Source of the DNA: Roseiflexus sp. RS-1 | Lineage (GTDB): Bacteria; Chloroflexota; Chloroflexia; Chloroflexales; Roseiflexaceae | Length of the DNA stretch: 64,000 bases | Assembly (NCBI RefSeq): GCF_000016665.1 | Contig: NC_009523.1 | Span: 4,587,501 to 4,651,500 of the forward strand | Direction of reading: 5' to 3' | Part shown: positions 25,608 to 33,090 of the stretch, one piece after another | How the letters are laid out: every line of letters starts with the position of its first letter | How positions within the stretch are numbered: the first letter of the stretch is position 1 | Position numbers and translations under genes: made by a program | The notes under the pieces: model-generated | The model's database searches: none | Told to the model about the DNA's origin: nothing | Seen by the model: the letters and a program-made list of their open reading frames with translations, nothing else

Positions 25608-26399
25608 TCAACTTTTTGTCGCAGCGGAGTGTTCCGCTCCCTCCCCTACCGTCGGATCGTTCCATCCCAGTGTGCGCAGATATGCACGATCCGTCTCAGT
25701 CAACGCCGCGCGCGCCAGCAGGTCGGGACGGCGTTCCAGGGTGCGCCGCAATCGTTCACGCCGGCGCCACTGCGCAACCTCGCCGTGGTGACCGGAGACC
25801 AGCACCGGCGGCACTGCGCGCCCCTCCCATACCGCAGGGCGGGTGTACTGCGGATATTCCAGCAACCCGTCACTGAACGACTCATCGGCGATTGACTCAG
25901 CATCGATGACCCCCGGAACCAGGCGTGCAACCGCATCAATGATGACCATTGCCGCCAGTTCACCCCCCGTCAGCACATAGTCGCCGATCGAGATCTCGCG
26001 ATCTATCAGCGCTTCGCGCACACGCTCGTCCACTCCTTCATAGCGCCCGCATACCAGCACCAGTCGCGGATAGGTCGCAAGTTCGGCGGCGATCCGTTGT
26101 GTGAACGGCTCACCATCGGGCGTCATCAGAATGACCGGCGGCTTCGGCGATTCTTCCGTCTCAGGCGCCATCGACAGCACCGCGCGGATGCATGCAGCGA
26201 GCGGTTCGGGTTTCATCACCATGCCCGCCCCGCCGCCGTATGGCGCATCATCGGTCGTCCGGTGACGATCAGTGGCATAGGCGCGAATGTCGTGCAGCAC
26301 GACGTTGATGACCCCGGCTTGAATCGCCCGCTTGAGAATGCTCTCGTTGAGCGGACCGGCGAACATGCCCGGGAATAATGTCAGAACATCGAAGCGCAT
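25608..26399 (-). CDS. trmD: tRNA (guanine37-N1)-methyltransferase
   Basis: 263 residues from the ATG at 26399 ([13 protein letters not shown]). Motifs of the trefoil-knot SPOUT enzyme are intact: [50 protein letters not shown], and [15 protein letters not shown]. It uses SAM to methylate G37 next to the anticodon, preventing +1 frameshifting. The -10-like TACAAT at 26406-26411 is only 6 bp from the ATG, so the message may be leaderless. The 3' end overlaps the possible longer bactofilin frame. Confidence 0.95.
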   Translation of the reverse strand: MRFDVLTLFPGMFAGPLNESILKRAIQAGVINVVLHDIRAYATDRHRTTDDAPYGGGAGMVMKPEPLAACIRAVLSMAPETEESPKPPVILMTPDGEPFTQRIAAELATYPRLVLVCGRYEGVDERVREALIDREISIGDYVLTGGELAAMVIIDAVARLVPGVIDAESIADESFSDGLLEYPQYTRPAVWEGRAVPPVLVSGHHGEVAQWRRRERLRRTLERRPDLLARAALTETDRAYLRTLGWNDPTVGEGAEHSAATKS

Positions 26400-26405
26400 G
26401 CCTGC

Positions 26406-26411
26406 ATTGTA
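26406..26411 (-). promoter_or_regulatory. -10 element of a possibly leaderless trmD transcript
   Basis: On the minus strand TACAAT is followed by GCAGGC and then the ATG of trmD. Transcription would begin at or next to the start codon. No strong -35 is seen. Confidence 0.4.
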
Positions 26412-26536
26412 GCACAGACCGGTTGCATTGCTGCACCTCCGGGGTGACAATCCGATCACGTATAATCTTGACAAAATAAATCAAATAATGCAACATATGG
26501 TCGGACCGGTTGCTTGAAACGTAAGGAGCAAGATCC

Positions 26537-27034
26537 ATGACCCGCTTCGATGAATTTCTGAAGGCGAATGAAACATTTGCTGCCAGTTTCACCAAAGGTG
26601 ATCTGCCAATGCCGCCGGCACGCAAGGTGGCTATTGTCGCCTGTATGGACGCTCGTCTGCATCCTGAGAAGGTATTGGGAATCGACATCGGCGATGCGCA
26701 TGTCATTCGCAATGCTGGCGGACGCGCTCAGGACGCTCTCCGTTCGCTCGTTATTTCGCAGCGATTACTGGGCACACGCGAAATCGTCGTGCTCCACCAT
26801 ACCGACTGCGGTATGCTGACGTTCACCAACGAACAACTGGCGGCAAAGATTCAAGCTGATCTCGGCGTGGATGTGAAGGGACAGGATTTTCTGCCATTCG
26901 CCGATCTTGAACAGAGTGTGCGCGACGATGTCGCCTTCCTGCGCGACTCGCCGCTGATTCCGAAGGACATCCCGATCAGCGGCGCAATCTACGATGTGCG
27001 CACCGGCAGGGTGCATGCCGTCGTTCGCGCCTGA
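26537..27034 (+). CDS. Beta-class carbonic anhydrase
   Basis: 165 residues; TAAGGAGC precedes the ATG. Zinc ligands and the catalytic dyad are visible: CMDAR (Cys and Asp-Arg pair, residues ~36-40) and HHTDCGM (His and second Cys, ~92-95). The short length fits the compact bacterial clade. It converts CO2 and water to bicarbonate and a proton, which would help bicarbonate-fixing pathways. TTGACA at 26468-26473 is a possible -35, but the matching -10 is weak. Its terminator hairpin has been split by a 116-bp element. Confidence 0.88.
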   Translation: MTRFDEFLKANETFAASFTKGDLPMPPARKVAIVACMDARLHPEKVLGIDIGDAHVIRNAGGRAQDALRSLVISQRLLGTREIVVLHHTDCGMLTFTNEQLAAKIQADLGVDVKGQDFLPFADLEQSVRDDVAFLRDSPLIPKDIPISGAIYDVRTGRVHAVVRA

Positions 27035-27053
27035 GACCGGCGTTCACCACACG

Positions 27054-27203
27054 ACGACCTCCCGAAGTGAATGGAGATTGAAAATTAAATCCGCTATACT
27101 GCGCTAGCCGTGGGGCTGAAGCCCTCGGCTAAGCAAGGCGAAGCCCGCCTGCGCGGGCTATACCAGAATAATTACTCAAAGACCATATACTTCGGGAGGT
27201 CGT
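27054..27203 (+). terminator. Carbonic anhydrase terminator hairpin interrupted by a MITE
   Basis: The arms ACGACCTCCCGAAGT (27054-27068) and ACTTCGGGAGGTCGT (27189-27203) are a perfect 15-bp inverted repeat that would have a 4-nt loop if the element at 27071-27186 were removed. A near-identical uninterrupted hairpin stands at 27774-27806. Confidence 0.65.
27071..27186. repeat. 116-bp MITE-like element, copy 2
   Basis: It has the same length and ends (ATGGAGATTGA ... CAAAGACCAT) as copy 1 at 216-331, with roughly 10-15% differences by eye. It lies in the loop of the carbonic anhydrase terminator. The same two internal hairpins are present. Confidence 0.8.
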
Positions 27204-27310
27204 TGCGTTGGCGAGGATGACAGGCTGCAGGATCGAAAGCGGCACGACGGCGTAACAGGGGATGGTCTGTTTTGGAATAACTGTTCCGGTGAACGGGATC
27301 TACCGACTTT

Positions 27311-27541
27311 TCAGAAGTGCGAGGAGGCCGTTTCAACCCACACACGCTGAATGCCGATGAACTCTTGAGATGGCATGGTTTCCCCTTCAACCTCCAGACA
27401 CAATTCGATCGCTTCTCGTATTCGTTTCATCAGGGTATCGAGCGATTTAGCCTGTGTATGACATCCGCGCAGTTCAGGGACGCTGGCGACGTAGTATCCT
27501 TCAGAGTCGCGTTCGATAATAACGTTAAAGGCGCGAGGCAT
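27311..27541 (-). CDS. HicB-family antitoxin, orphan
   Basis: 76 residues. The partial RNase-H-like fold of HicB antitoxins is clear: FNVIIERDSEGYYVASVPEL, RGCHTQAKSLDTLMKRIREA, IELCLEVEGE. HicB neutralises the mRNA-cleaving toxin HicA. No HicA-like gene (small double-stranded RNA-binding fold with a GSH motif) is present on either side. The downstream region consists of the duplicated hairpin segment and the MITE, so the toxin may have been lost, or this may be a solitary HicB regulator. Confidence 0.75.
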   Translation of the reverse strand: MPRAFNVIIERDSEGYYVASVPELRGCHTQAKSLDTLMKRIREAIELCLEVEGETMPSQEFIGIQRVWVETASSHF

Positions 27542-27556
27542 TCTTCGTTTCCTTAG

Positions 27557-27903
27557 CGCGTGACGGTATTCAGTAGCAGGTGCTGCTCTCGAAAAACGTT
27601 GTGGATGCTACATCCGTAAGCAGTGTAAGAGGATAGCGACAGCGGTTATGCTGTATGCACGATGCTCATTTTCGCGCACTTCAATTATAAGATAATGAAC
27701 GTCCCTGGTCAACTCGTCGCCCCTGCGCCTGCACGGTGCATACCATCATTCACGCACCAGCGTCCGCCACACGACGACCTCCCGCAGTATCACTTCGGGA
27801 GGTCGTTGTGTCGGCGAGGATGACAGGCGGCGGGGATCGAAAGCGGCATGATGGCGTAACAGGGGATGGTCTTCTCTGGAACGTCCGTTCTGGCGAATGG
27901 AAT
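27557..27903. other. Intergenic segment containing a duplicated hairpin block
   Basis: 27767-27903 repeats, with about 85-90% identity by eye, the block at 27045-27060 plus 27187-27312 that follows the carbonic anhydrase gene, but without the MITE. Its hairpin (27774-27788 with 27792-27806) has one mismatch. Sequence from 27557 to 27766 holds nothing recognised. Confidence 0.55.
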
Positions 27904-28099
27904 CTACCGACTGCTCAACAGTCGGCGCTCATCAGCGGTGGGCGGCAGAACGGCGTGCAGTGTTTTGATGGCTTTCTCCACTGCCTCGCGCTGGCAGTCC
28001 CACAACCTCTTCGCGCGAGAACACGTCGGGATCGAACGTATTCCGGGTGACGGGCAAGTCGTTAATAATGATGTTATCCGCCATCTTTTGCAGGTACAT
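27904..28099 (-). pseudogene. Frameshifted small gene of unknown function
   Basis: From the ATG at 28099 a frame reads MADNIIINDLPVTRNTFDPD and FSREEVV. A shift of one base then gives CQREAVEKAIKTLHAVLPPT, ending ADERRLLSSR at 27904. The two halves join smoothly into an acidic protein of about 65 residues. It lies just downstream of hepT. No family is recognised. Confidence 0.3.
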
Positions 28100-28111
28100 G
28101 CGGGTCGTTTT

Positions 28112-28456
28112 CTACGGTTGGCTCTCCAGAATCTCCTTAAGAATCGGCTTGACAGCGGGGATCCTCTCCTTGATCGTTCGCCACACAAGCTGGTAGTCCA
28201 CGCCGAAAAAGCCGTGAATAAGCCGGTCTCTCATACCAGCCATCTCTCGCCAGGGGATCTCGGGATGTCTCCGGCGCAAATCATCGGGAATGAACCTGGC
28301 GGCTTCGCCAACGATCTCAAGTTGCCGCACGACAGCGCTCGTGGTTTTATCATCAGCAAGAAAATCGTCGAATGTCATACCGTGAACGAAGGTCTCGATG
28401 CGCTCCATGGCCTGAAGAACATCTTCCGTGTAGGCTCGATAGTTTCTCATATTCAT
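28112..28456 (-). CDS. hepT: HepT-like HEPN ribonuclease toxin (DUF86)
   Basis: 114 residues. DUF86 hallmarks: YTEDVLQAMERIETFV, AVVRQLEIVGEAARFIP, then MRDRLIHGFFGVDYQLVW, carrying the Rx4H catalytic motif of HEPN RNases and the trailing Tyr that MntA adenylylates in characterised systems. Length is normal. The ATG overlaps the stop codon of the mntA remnant (ATGA), the standard arrangement. Because MntA is truncated, the toxin may be unexpressed, neutralised elsewhere or defective; no missing active-site residue is seen. Confidence 0.8.
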   Translation of the reverse strand: MNMRNYRAYTEDVLQAMERIETFVHGMTFDDFLADDKTTSAVVRQLEIVGEAARFIPDDLRRRHPEIPWREMAGMRDRLIHGFFGVDYQLVWRTIKERIPAVKPILKEILESQP

Positions 28457-28512
28457 ATCGCTGTCATCTCTCTGAACACCTCTTCCCGAATTTCCTCGCG
28501 GAGGGAACGTTT
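28453..28512 (-). pseudogene. MntA-type nucleotidyltransferase antitoxin, 3' end only
   Basis: The last ~19 codons read RSLREEIREEVFREMTAI and a stop that overlaps hepT. This matches the usual acidic C-terminus of MntA partners only loosely; position and overlap carry the call. Everything upstream has been replaced by the IS5-type element, so the catalytic GSxxRxxxxxxSDxD part is gone. Confidence 0.5.
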
Positions 28513-29426
28513 AGAGCGTGATCAAAAACTAACATCTCGGATAGAGCCGATTCAGGAGCATTGCAATAGAACCAAGATAAAGAAAGGCTTCGCTTGATTC
28601 TGGATTGCGGTTGTTGCGGCGAATAATTATTCGCCGCTCCCAGCGATTGCGTCCCGCCCACGCAATCGAGCGTTCCACCACCCATCGCTTCGGGATGACG
28701 GCAAATCCCTTTTGTCCAGGCGGTTTTTCAATGACATTCAGGCGTATCGTCGTGTTCTGTTGCATCCATTCATTTAACCCTTGTTTGTATCCTTCATCCA
28801 CCCGAATCTCTTGCATCCGAGGAAACGATTGATGATGCGCGGCCAAAAGCCACTCCGCGCCTTCGGTATCAGAGATGTCCGCCGGATGGACGAGCACGCG
28901 CAGCAAGAACCCTTTTGTATCAACCCAGCATTGCCGTTTGCGCCCATTGACCTTTTTTTCCCCATCGTAGCCGCGTTCTCCGCCTGCTTCGGTCGTTTTG
29001 ACGGATTGGGAGTCCAGGACGCTGATGGACGGCTCCGGGTCACGATCCAACGCTTGTCGCGCCAGTTTCCGCAGCATATCATTCATTTTGACGAACGTTC
29101 CATCACGATTCCATTTGTCAAAATAGTACCGAACGGAGCTCATTGGCGGAACATCCGTCGGAAGCATGCGCCATTGACAGCCCGTGCGATGTTTGTACAG
29201 CAGGGCGTTGACGATCGCGCGGCGATCGATGTCGGTCGGACGCCCGCCGTTGGGCGACGGGGTGACGACGAGTGGCGCGATGGCGGCCCATTGCGCATCG
29301 GTCAGATCAGTTGCATCCTTGGTTGGATAGGATCGAAGCGCACGTCGTGGCATACGAGATTGCTCCTTATCAGAACGGCATGGTCGCCATCACGATACCA
29401 CAAATCCGGTTTTCTGATCGCCCTCT
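28513..29426 (-). mobile_element. IS5-family insertion sequence
   Basis: The ends AGAGCGTGATCAAAAA (28513) and, read from 29426 on the other strand, AGAGGGCGATCAGAAA match at 13 of 16 positions and bracket one intact transposase gene. No target duplication is visible: the left flank is the mntA tail and the right flank is a methyltransferase gene cut in its 3' part. Insertion was therefore accompanied or followed by deletion. Confidence 0.75.
28529..29353 (-). CDS. IS5-family DDE transposase
   Basis: 274 residues, apparently intact. The N-terminal DUF4096-like part reads LTDAQWAAIAPLV, GGRPTDIDRRAIVNALLY, TGCQWRMLPTDVPP. The DDE residues are in SVLDSQSVK (first Asp), IRVDEGYKQG (second Asp) and RWVVERSIAWAGRNR (Glu, with the Y/R signature region). 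It catalyses cut-and-paste transposition of its element. It is encoded in a single frame without programmed frameshifting. Confidence 0.9.
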   Translation of the reverse strand: MPRRALRSYPTKDATDLTDAQWAAIAPLVVTPSPNGGRPTDIDRRAIVNALLYKHRTGCQWRMLPTDVPPMSSVRYYFDKWNRDGTFVKMNDMLRKLARQALDRDPEPSISVLDSQSVKTTEAGGERGYDGEKKVNGRKRQCWVDTKGFLLRVLVHPADISDTEGAEWLLAAHHQSFPRMQEIRVDEGYKQGLNEWMQQNTTIRLNVIEKPPGQKGFAVIPKRWVVERSIAWAGRNRWERRIIIRRNNRNPESSEAFLYLGSIAMLLNRLYPRC

Positions 29427-30331
29427 GAAGGAGACCACTTGCCGACTCTGCTGGTTGCGATTCCCCAGGTGCCGCCGATGGCTTTCCAGTCAAGTTCGCC
29501 GGCTTCTCTACCATCACGGAGGTAACTGAGCCAGTACATGTACGGACGCAACTCGCGAATGTAGCTCATTCGATTTGGGTATGGCGGTGAGGTAATCACA
29601 CACGTATAGTAATGATGTGGCAATAATGCTGAAAGGTCTCTGGCATCGCAGAGAAAAATCCCAGGCGTCGCACGTATGTCGCTGCGGGCAGACGAAACGA
29701 TCTCGCTGACCGCAACTTCCCACGTCGCCCTCACCTCATCCGCGACATCATAAAAAAGCGGCGCGTTTATCTTTTGCTTGAAGGACATCGACTGGTGATC
29801 GAAACTGGCGCTCGAATGTGTGATTATAACTCTGCAAAACGCTATCTTGAGCAAATCTATAACCTTTTCCGGGTAAATCTCGCCCATTTTATTGATCATA
29901 CCCATCATGTTACCAATTATTTGAAGAACATCACTATCCCACCATCGCTCAATCTGGTGAATTGGCGGAATCCAGACACCAGCAGAATTGGAGAGAGTGA
30001 TAGATTCAGAAATAATCTGAGCGGCAGATTGAAGTTCCGCAATATCTTCCGAACTATATGGAGCAGTCTTAACTTTTGTCAGCCAGAGGAGAAAGGGATT
30101 GATATCGGTCGTATCGACAGTGATGCCTTTTTCTGCACAAACAAGGGCAGTTGTCCCTGTCCCGCAAAAAGGATCGAGGACAATGGCATCCTGTGGCGCT
30201 ATGTGAGAAAGTATTTCTTGAACCAGATGAACCGAGTATGCGGGAGTCAACCTCAACCATCCGTAACGCGTCTGCCTGAGGTTTGCTTTGTGTGTCAGGT
30301 GGCAGGATAATCCGGGTTTGTGTGGTATCAT
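29390..30331 (-). pseudogene. DNA methyltransferase truncated by the IS element
   Basis: 313 codons, the last ~13 of which come from the IS end. The SAM-binding motif is IVLDPFCGTGTTALVCAEKG (~residue 55) and the catalytic motif is VITSPPYPNRMSYI (~residue 235). The N-terminus reads LTHKANLRQTRYGWLRLTPA. A TSPPY motif favours N4-cytosine or N6-adenine modification. Authentic sequence stops after GTWGIATSRVGKWSP, so the C-terminal part, possibly including target recognition, is lost. No restriction endonuclease gene is adjacent. It belongs to a decayed defence patch with HepT and HicB. Confidence 0.7.
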
Positions 30332-30407
30332 GAGTTTTATTGTGGAGAAAAGCGTAGCATGGGTCGGTGCTGTACAGCACCTCGAATTCGCTCAGCGTCA
30401 ATCGTAA

Positions 30408-30454
30408 GTGTTCACATTTCTTCCGGGAGCACGCGCATCGTGCCCTCGGAGACG
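30408..30454 (+). repeat. 47-bp inverted repeat, left copy
   Basis: It starts GTGTTCACATTTCTTCCGGG and ends CCCTCGGAGACG. It matches the complement of 33041-33087 at about 43 of 47 positions. The pair flanks three of the four decarboxylase genes. Confidence 0.7.
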
Positions 30455-30492
30455 TGATGCGGGCGAGACGCCCGCGCGCCGTTCAGGTTCAT

Positions 30493-30903
30493 AGGTGCGC
30501 GCGCCTCCGGCGCGCATATCAGCAGCGCCTGCCCTGGGTGCGCGCGCCTCCGGCGCGCATATCAGCAGCGCCTGCCCTGGGTGCGCGCGCCTCCGGCGCG
30601 CATATCAGCAGCGCCTGCCCTGGGTGCGCGCGCCTCCGGCGCGCCCGCGCGCGAGACGCCCGCGCGCCATTCAGGTTCACGCGGGCGAGACGCCCGCGCT
30701 CCATTCAGGTTCACACGGGTGAGACGCCCACGCTCCGTACAGGTTCATGGGTGCGCGCGCCTCCGGCGCGCATATCAGCAGCGCCTGCCCTGGGTGCGCG
30801 CGCCTCCGGCGCGCATATCAGCAGCGCCTGCCCTGGGTGCGCGCGCCTCCGGCGCGCATATCAGCAGCGCCTGCCCTGGGTGCGCGCGCCTCCGGCGCGC
30901 ATG
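30493..30903. repeat. 43-bp GC-rich minisatellite in two blocks
   Basis: The unit contains GCGCGCCTCCGGCGCGC (itself a palindrome) followed by ATATCAGCAGCGCCTGCCCT. Three full copies and a part lie at 30493-30642, then three full copies and a part at 30749-30903. Between them are degenerate GCGGGCGAGACGCCCGC units with ATTCAGGTTCA. The region 30455-31000 has no gene; long open frames through it come from the repeat. Confidence 0.9.
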
Positions 30904-31003
30904 CCAGCGAGGATATGCCTCCGGCGTGCAGGCGGGCGGGACGCCCGCGCTCCCGGGCGCGTGGGTTACCCCAGGGATGAACAGTTACCGCTGCGCTTCG
31001 CCG

Positions 31004-32134
31004 TCACCCCAGCACCCCTGTCACCAGCGCCAGCAACACGCCGCCAGCGACGACGCTGCCCAGTTGCCCGGCGGTGTTGGCACCCATCGCGTGCATCAGA
31101 ATGAAATTGTCGGCATCTTCGTCGAGCGCCACTTTTGCTGCCAGACGACCTGCCATCGGGAAGGCGGAGATGCCGGCTGCACCGATCAGCGGGTTGATCG
31201 CCCCGCCGCTGACCAGCGCCAGGAACTTGCCGAACAGCAGCCCGGCGACGGTGTCCAGAATGAACGCCAGCAACCCCAATCCGAGCACTTGCAGCGTCAC
31301 CAGGTTCAGAAACGAATCGGCGCTCATCGTCGAGCCAATGGTCAATCCGAGGAACAGGGTGGCAATATTAATGATCTCGTTCTGCGCCGCTTTGCTCAAC
31401 CGATCCACCACGCCACTCTCACGCAGCAGGTTGCCCAGCATCAGCATACTGATCAGCGGCGTCGCCGCCGGCACCAGCATCCCGATAGTCAGAGTCACGA
31501 CGATTGGGAACAGCACCAGCGCCCGCCGCGACACCGGACGCGGTGCGTATGCCATGCGGATGATCCGCTCGCGGCGCGACGTCAGCAACCGCATCAGCGG
31601 CGGTTGAATGATCGGCACCAGGCTCATGTATGAGTAAGCGGCGACCGCGATCGGCGCTAGCAGTTCGGGCGCGAGTTGCGAAGCGACATAGATCGATGTG
31701 GGTCCGTCGATAGCGCCGATGACCCCGATCGAAGCCGCCTGATTCAGCGGGAAGCCGAGGAGCATCGCCAGGATCAACGTGCCGAAGATGCCAAACTGAC
31801 CGGCGGCGCCGAGCAGCGCCATGCGCGGCATCGCCAGCAACGGGCTGAAATCGATCATCGCTCCAACGCCAACGAAGATCAGCAACGGAAACAGTTCGGT
31901 GCTGATCCCGGCGCGGTAGAGGATGCCAAACAACCCTTCGCCGTCGGTCATGCCGGTCAACGGAATGTTCGCTACCAGGCAACCAAAGCCGATCGGCAGC
32001 AGCAACACCGGCTCGTACTGCTTCACCACCGCCAGGGCGATCAGCGTTGCCGCAACGGCGATCATCACCAGGTTGCCGGGGGTGAAGTTCGCCAGACCTT
32101 TGGTCAATTCGGGAATGAGCGTCGAAAAATCCAT
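31004..32134 (-). CDS. oadB: Sodium-pumping decarboxylase beta subunit (OadB/MmdB family)
   Basis: 376 residues, the normal family length, with ~10 membrane helices. Typical segments: PIGFGCLVANIPL, GALIDFSP-like VGAMIDFSPLLAMP, GAIDGPTSIYVASQLAPELL (Na+-site helix IV region), and a C-terminal NFILMHAMGANTAGQLGSVV, where the conserved Asn-Ser/Gly motif lies. This integral subunit decarboxylates carboxybiotin and exports Na+. It is the last gene of the operon mmdA-oadG-BCCP-oadB. Substrate specificity depends on the alpha subunit. Confidence 0.92.
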   Translation of the reverse strand: MDFSTLIPELTKGLANFTPGNLVMIAVAATLIALAVVKQYEPVLLLPIGFGCLVANIPLTGMTDGEGLFGILYRAGISTELFPLLIFVGVGAMIDFSPLLAMPRMALLGAAGQFGIFGTLILAMLLGFPLNQAASIGVIGAIDGPTSIYVASQLAPELLAPIAVAAYSYMSLVPIIQPPLMRLLTSRRERIIRMAYAPRPVSRRALVLFPIVVTLTIGMLVPAATPLISMLMLGNLLRESGVVDRLSKAAQNEIINIATLFLGLTIGSTMSADSFLNLVTLQVLGLGLLAFILDTVAGLLFGKFLALVSGGAINPLIGAAGISAFPMAGRLAAKVALDEDADNFILMHAMGANTAGQLGSVVAGGVLLALVTGVLG

Positions 32135-32149
32135 ATGGAAGGTCTCTCG

Positions 32150-32611
32150 CTAATCCGGCGTGATGACCAGCAACGCCTGATGGTGTTTGACCTGATCCCC
32201 TGCTTTGACGTGCACCATCGCAACAACACCGGACTGCTTCGCACGAATGCTGTTCTGCATTTTCATCGCTTCCAGCACGCACACTTCCTGCCCTGCGGTC
32301 ACCCGGTCGCCGGGCTGGACTTTGACAGCAACGATAATGCCGGGAATTGGCGCCAGCACTGCGCCGCTCTCAGGAGATCCACTCCTCGCTGGCATGGAAG
32401 CAGGCGTCGGTGTCGATGTCACCGGCGCCGGCGGCGGGACCGATGGCGGCAACCGACCGCCATCGAGCGAACCGATAGCCAGCACGGGTGACGCTTCAGG
32501 CCAGACCTCGAAGCGTTCTCCTTCGACGATAGCAATCACCGGACGCGCACTGAGATCGACGATCTCAACGTCGTATGCGGTTCCTTCGATCACGACACGC
32601 ACTTTCATCAT
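32150..32611 (-). CDS. Biotin carboxyl carrier protein of the decarboxylase
   Basis: About 153 residues from the ATG at 32611 (MMKVRVVIEG), which overlaps the stop of the OadG-like gene as ATGATGA. An N-terminal domain is followed by a Pro/Thr-rich linker and a biotinyl domain (PGIIVAVKVQPGDRVTAGQ, VLEAMKMQNSIRA). The Lys of EAMKM carries biotin. It shuttles CO2 from the carboxyltransferase to the membrane beta subunit. Separation of this domain from the alpha subunit resembles the methylmalonyl-CoA decarboxylase layout. Confidence 0.9.
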   Translation of the reverse strand: MMKVRVVIEGTAYDVEIVDLSARPVIAIVEGERFEVWPEASPVLAIGSLDGGRLPPSVPPPAPVTSTPTPASMPARSGSPESGAVLAPIPGIIVAVKVQPGDRVTAGQEVCVLEAMKMQNSIRAKQSGVVAMVHVKAGDQVKHHQALLVITPD

Positions 32612-32952
32612 GGTTCCCGTCCCGGTCGCCCAAAGCGAACCATGCGCGTCGCCGCCTGCCATGGGCTGACTGCTGACGTTGGCGACACGCTGCTGCGTAC
32701 CATCTGCTCTCGTGCCAGGGCAACGGCAACCGCCGCCGCTGCCGCACGCCGTCGTCGTTCGCGCATGGCTTCCTGATCCGGCAGCGAAACGCCAGCCTCA
32801 ACCGATGGGGCGGCGGTCGTTTCTTCCCCGGCGCCCCCGGACGTCAGAAACGTGAGCAGCGCCATCAACCCCCACAGCAGAAAAAGCGCGCCAAAGGTGA
32901 TGCTCATGCCAAGCGCCAGGATCTGCAGGGCAACGTTGAGATTATCGATCAT
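32608..32952 (-). CDS. Decarboxylase gamma/delta subunit (OadG/MmdD family)
   Basis: 114 residues. One N-terminal membrane helix (ALQILALGMSITFGALFLLW), a linker and a basic Ala-rich tail (ERRRRAAAAAVAVALA) are typical of OadG-like assembly subunits, which tether the carboxyltransferase to the beta subunit. The end overlaps the biotin carrier start by 4 bp, so the two are translationally coupled. Confidence 0.8.
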   Translation of the reverse strand: MIDNLNVALQILALGMSITFGALFLLWGLMALLTFLTSGGAGEETTAAPSVEAGVSLPDQEAMRERRRRAAAAAVAVALAREQMVRSSVSPTSAVSPWQAATRMVRFGRPGREP

Positions 32953-33040
32953 AGCGTCACTCCTCCGCCACTACCCCAGATCACTGTTCACACCTGGAGG
33001 AACACACGCGCCTGGAATCGCGGGCATCCCGCCCCTGTCG

Positions 33041-33087
33041 CGTCTCCGAGGGCACGATGTCCTCGCTCCCGGAAGAAATGTGAACAC
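33041..33087 (-). repeat. 47-bp inverted repeat, right copy
   Basis: This is the complement of the left copy at 30408-30454 with about four mismatches clustered in the middle. It lies in the gap between the carboxyltransferase gene and the OadG-like gene, not outside the whole operon. Confidence 0.7.
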
Positions 33088-33090
33088 GTA

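Noticed and set aside
26442-26496. TATAAT at 26461 as the carbonic anhydrase -10 box
   Set aside because: No -35 at proper spacing upstream, whereas TTGACA lies just downstream of it at 26468; the real promoter is unclear.
27172-27390. HicA toxin partner for HicB
   Set aside because: The frame lies within the MITE/hairpin segment, runs antisense-shifted to HicB, and lacks the HicA fold pattern.
30493-30903. Possible CRISPR array or Ala/Arg-rich protein gene
   Set aside because: 43-bp perfect tandem units without spacers; open frames in all phases arise because the unit contains no stop codon.
31419-32282. 287-codon frame overlapping oadB and the biotin carrier
   Set aside because: It is an out-of-frame shadow; the real genes have full-length family matches in another phase.
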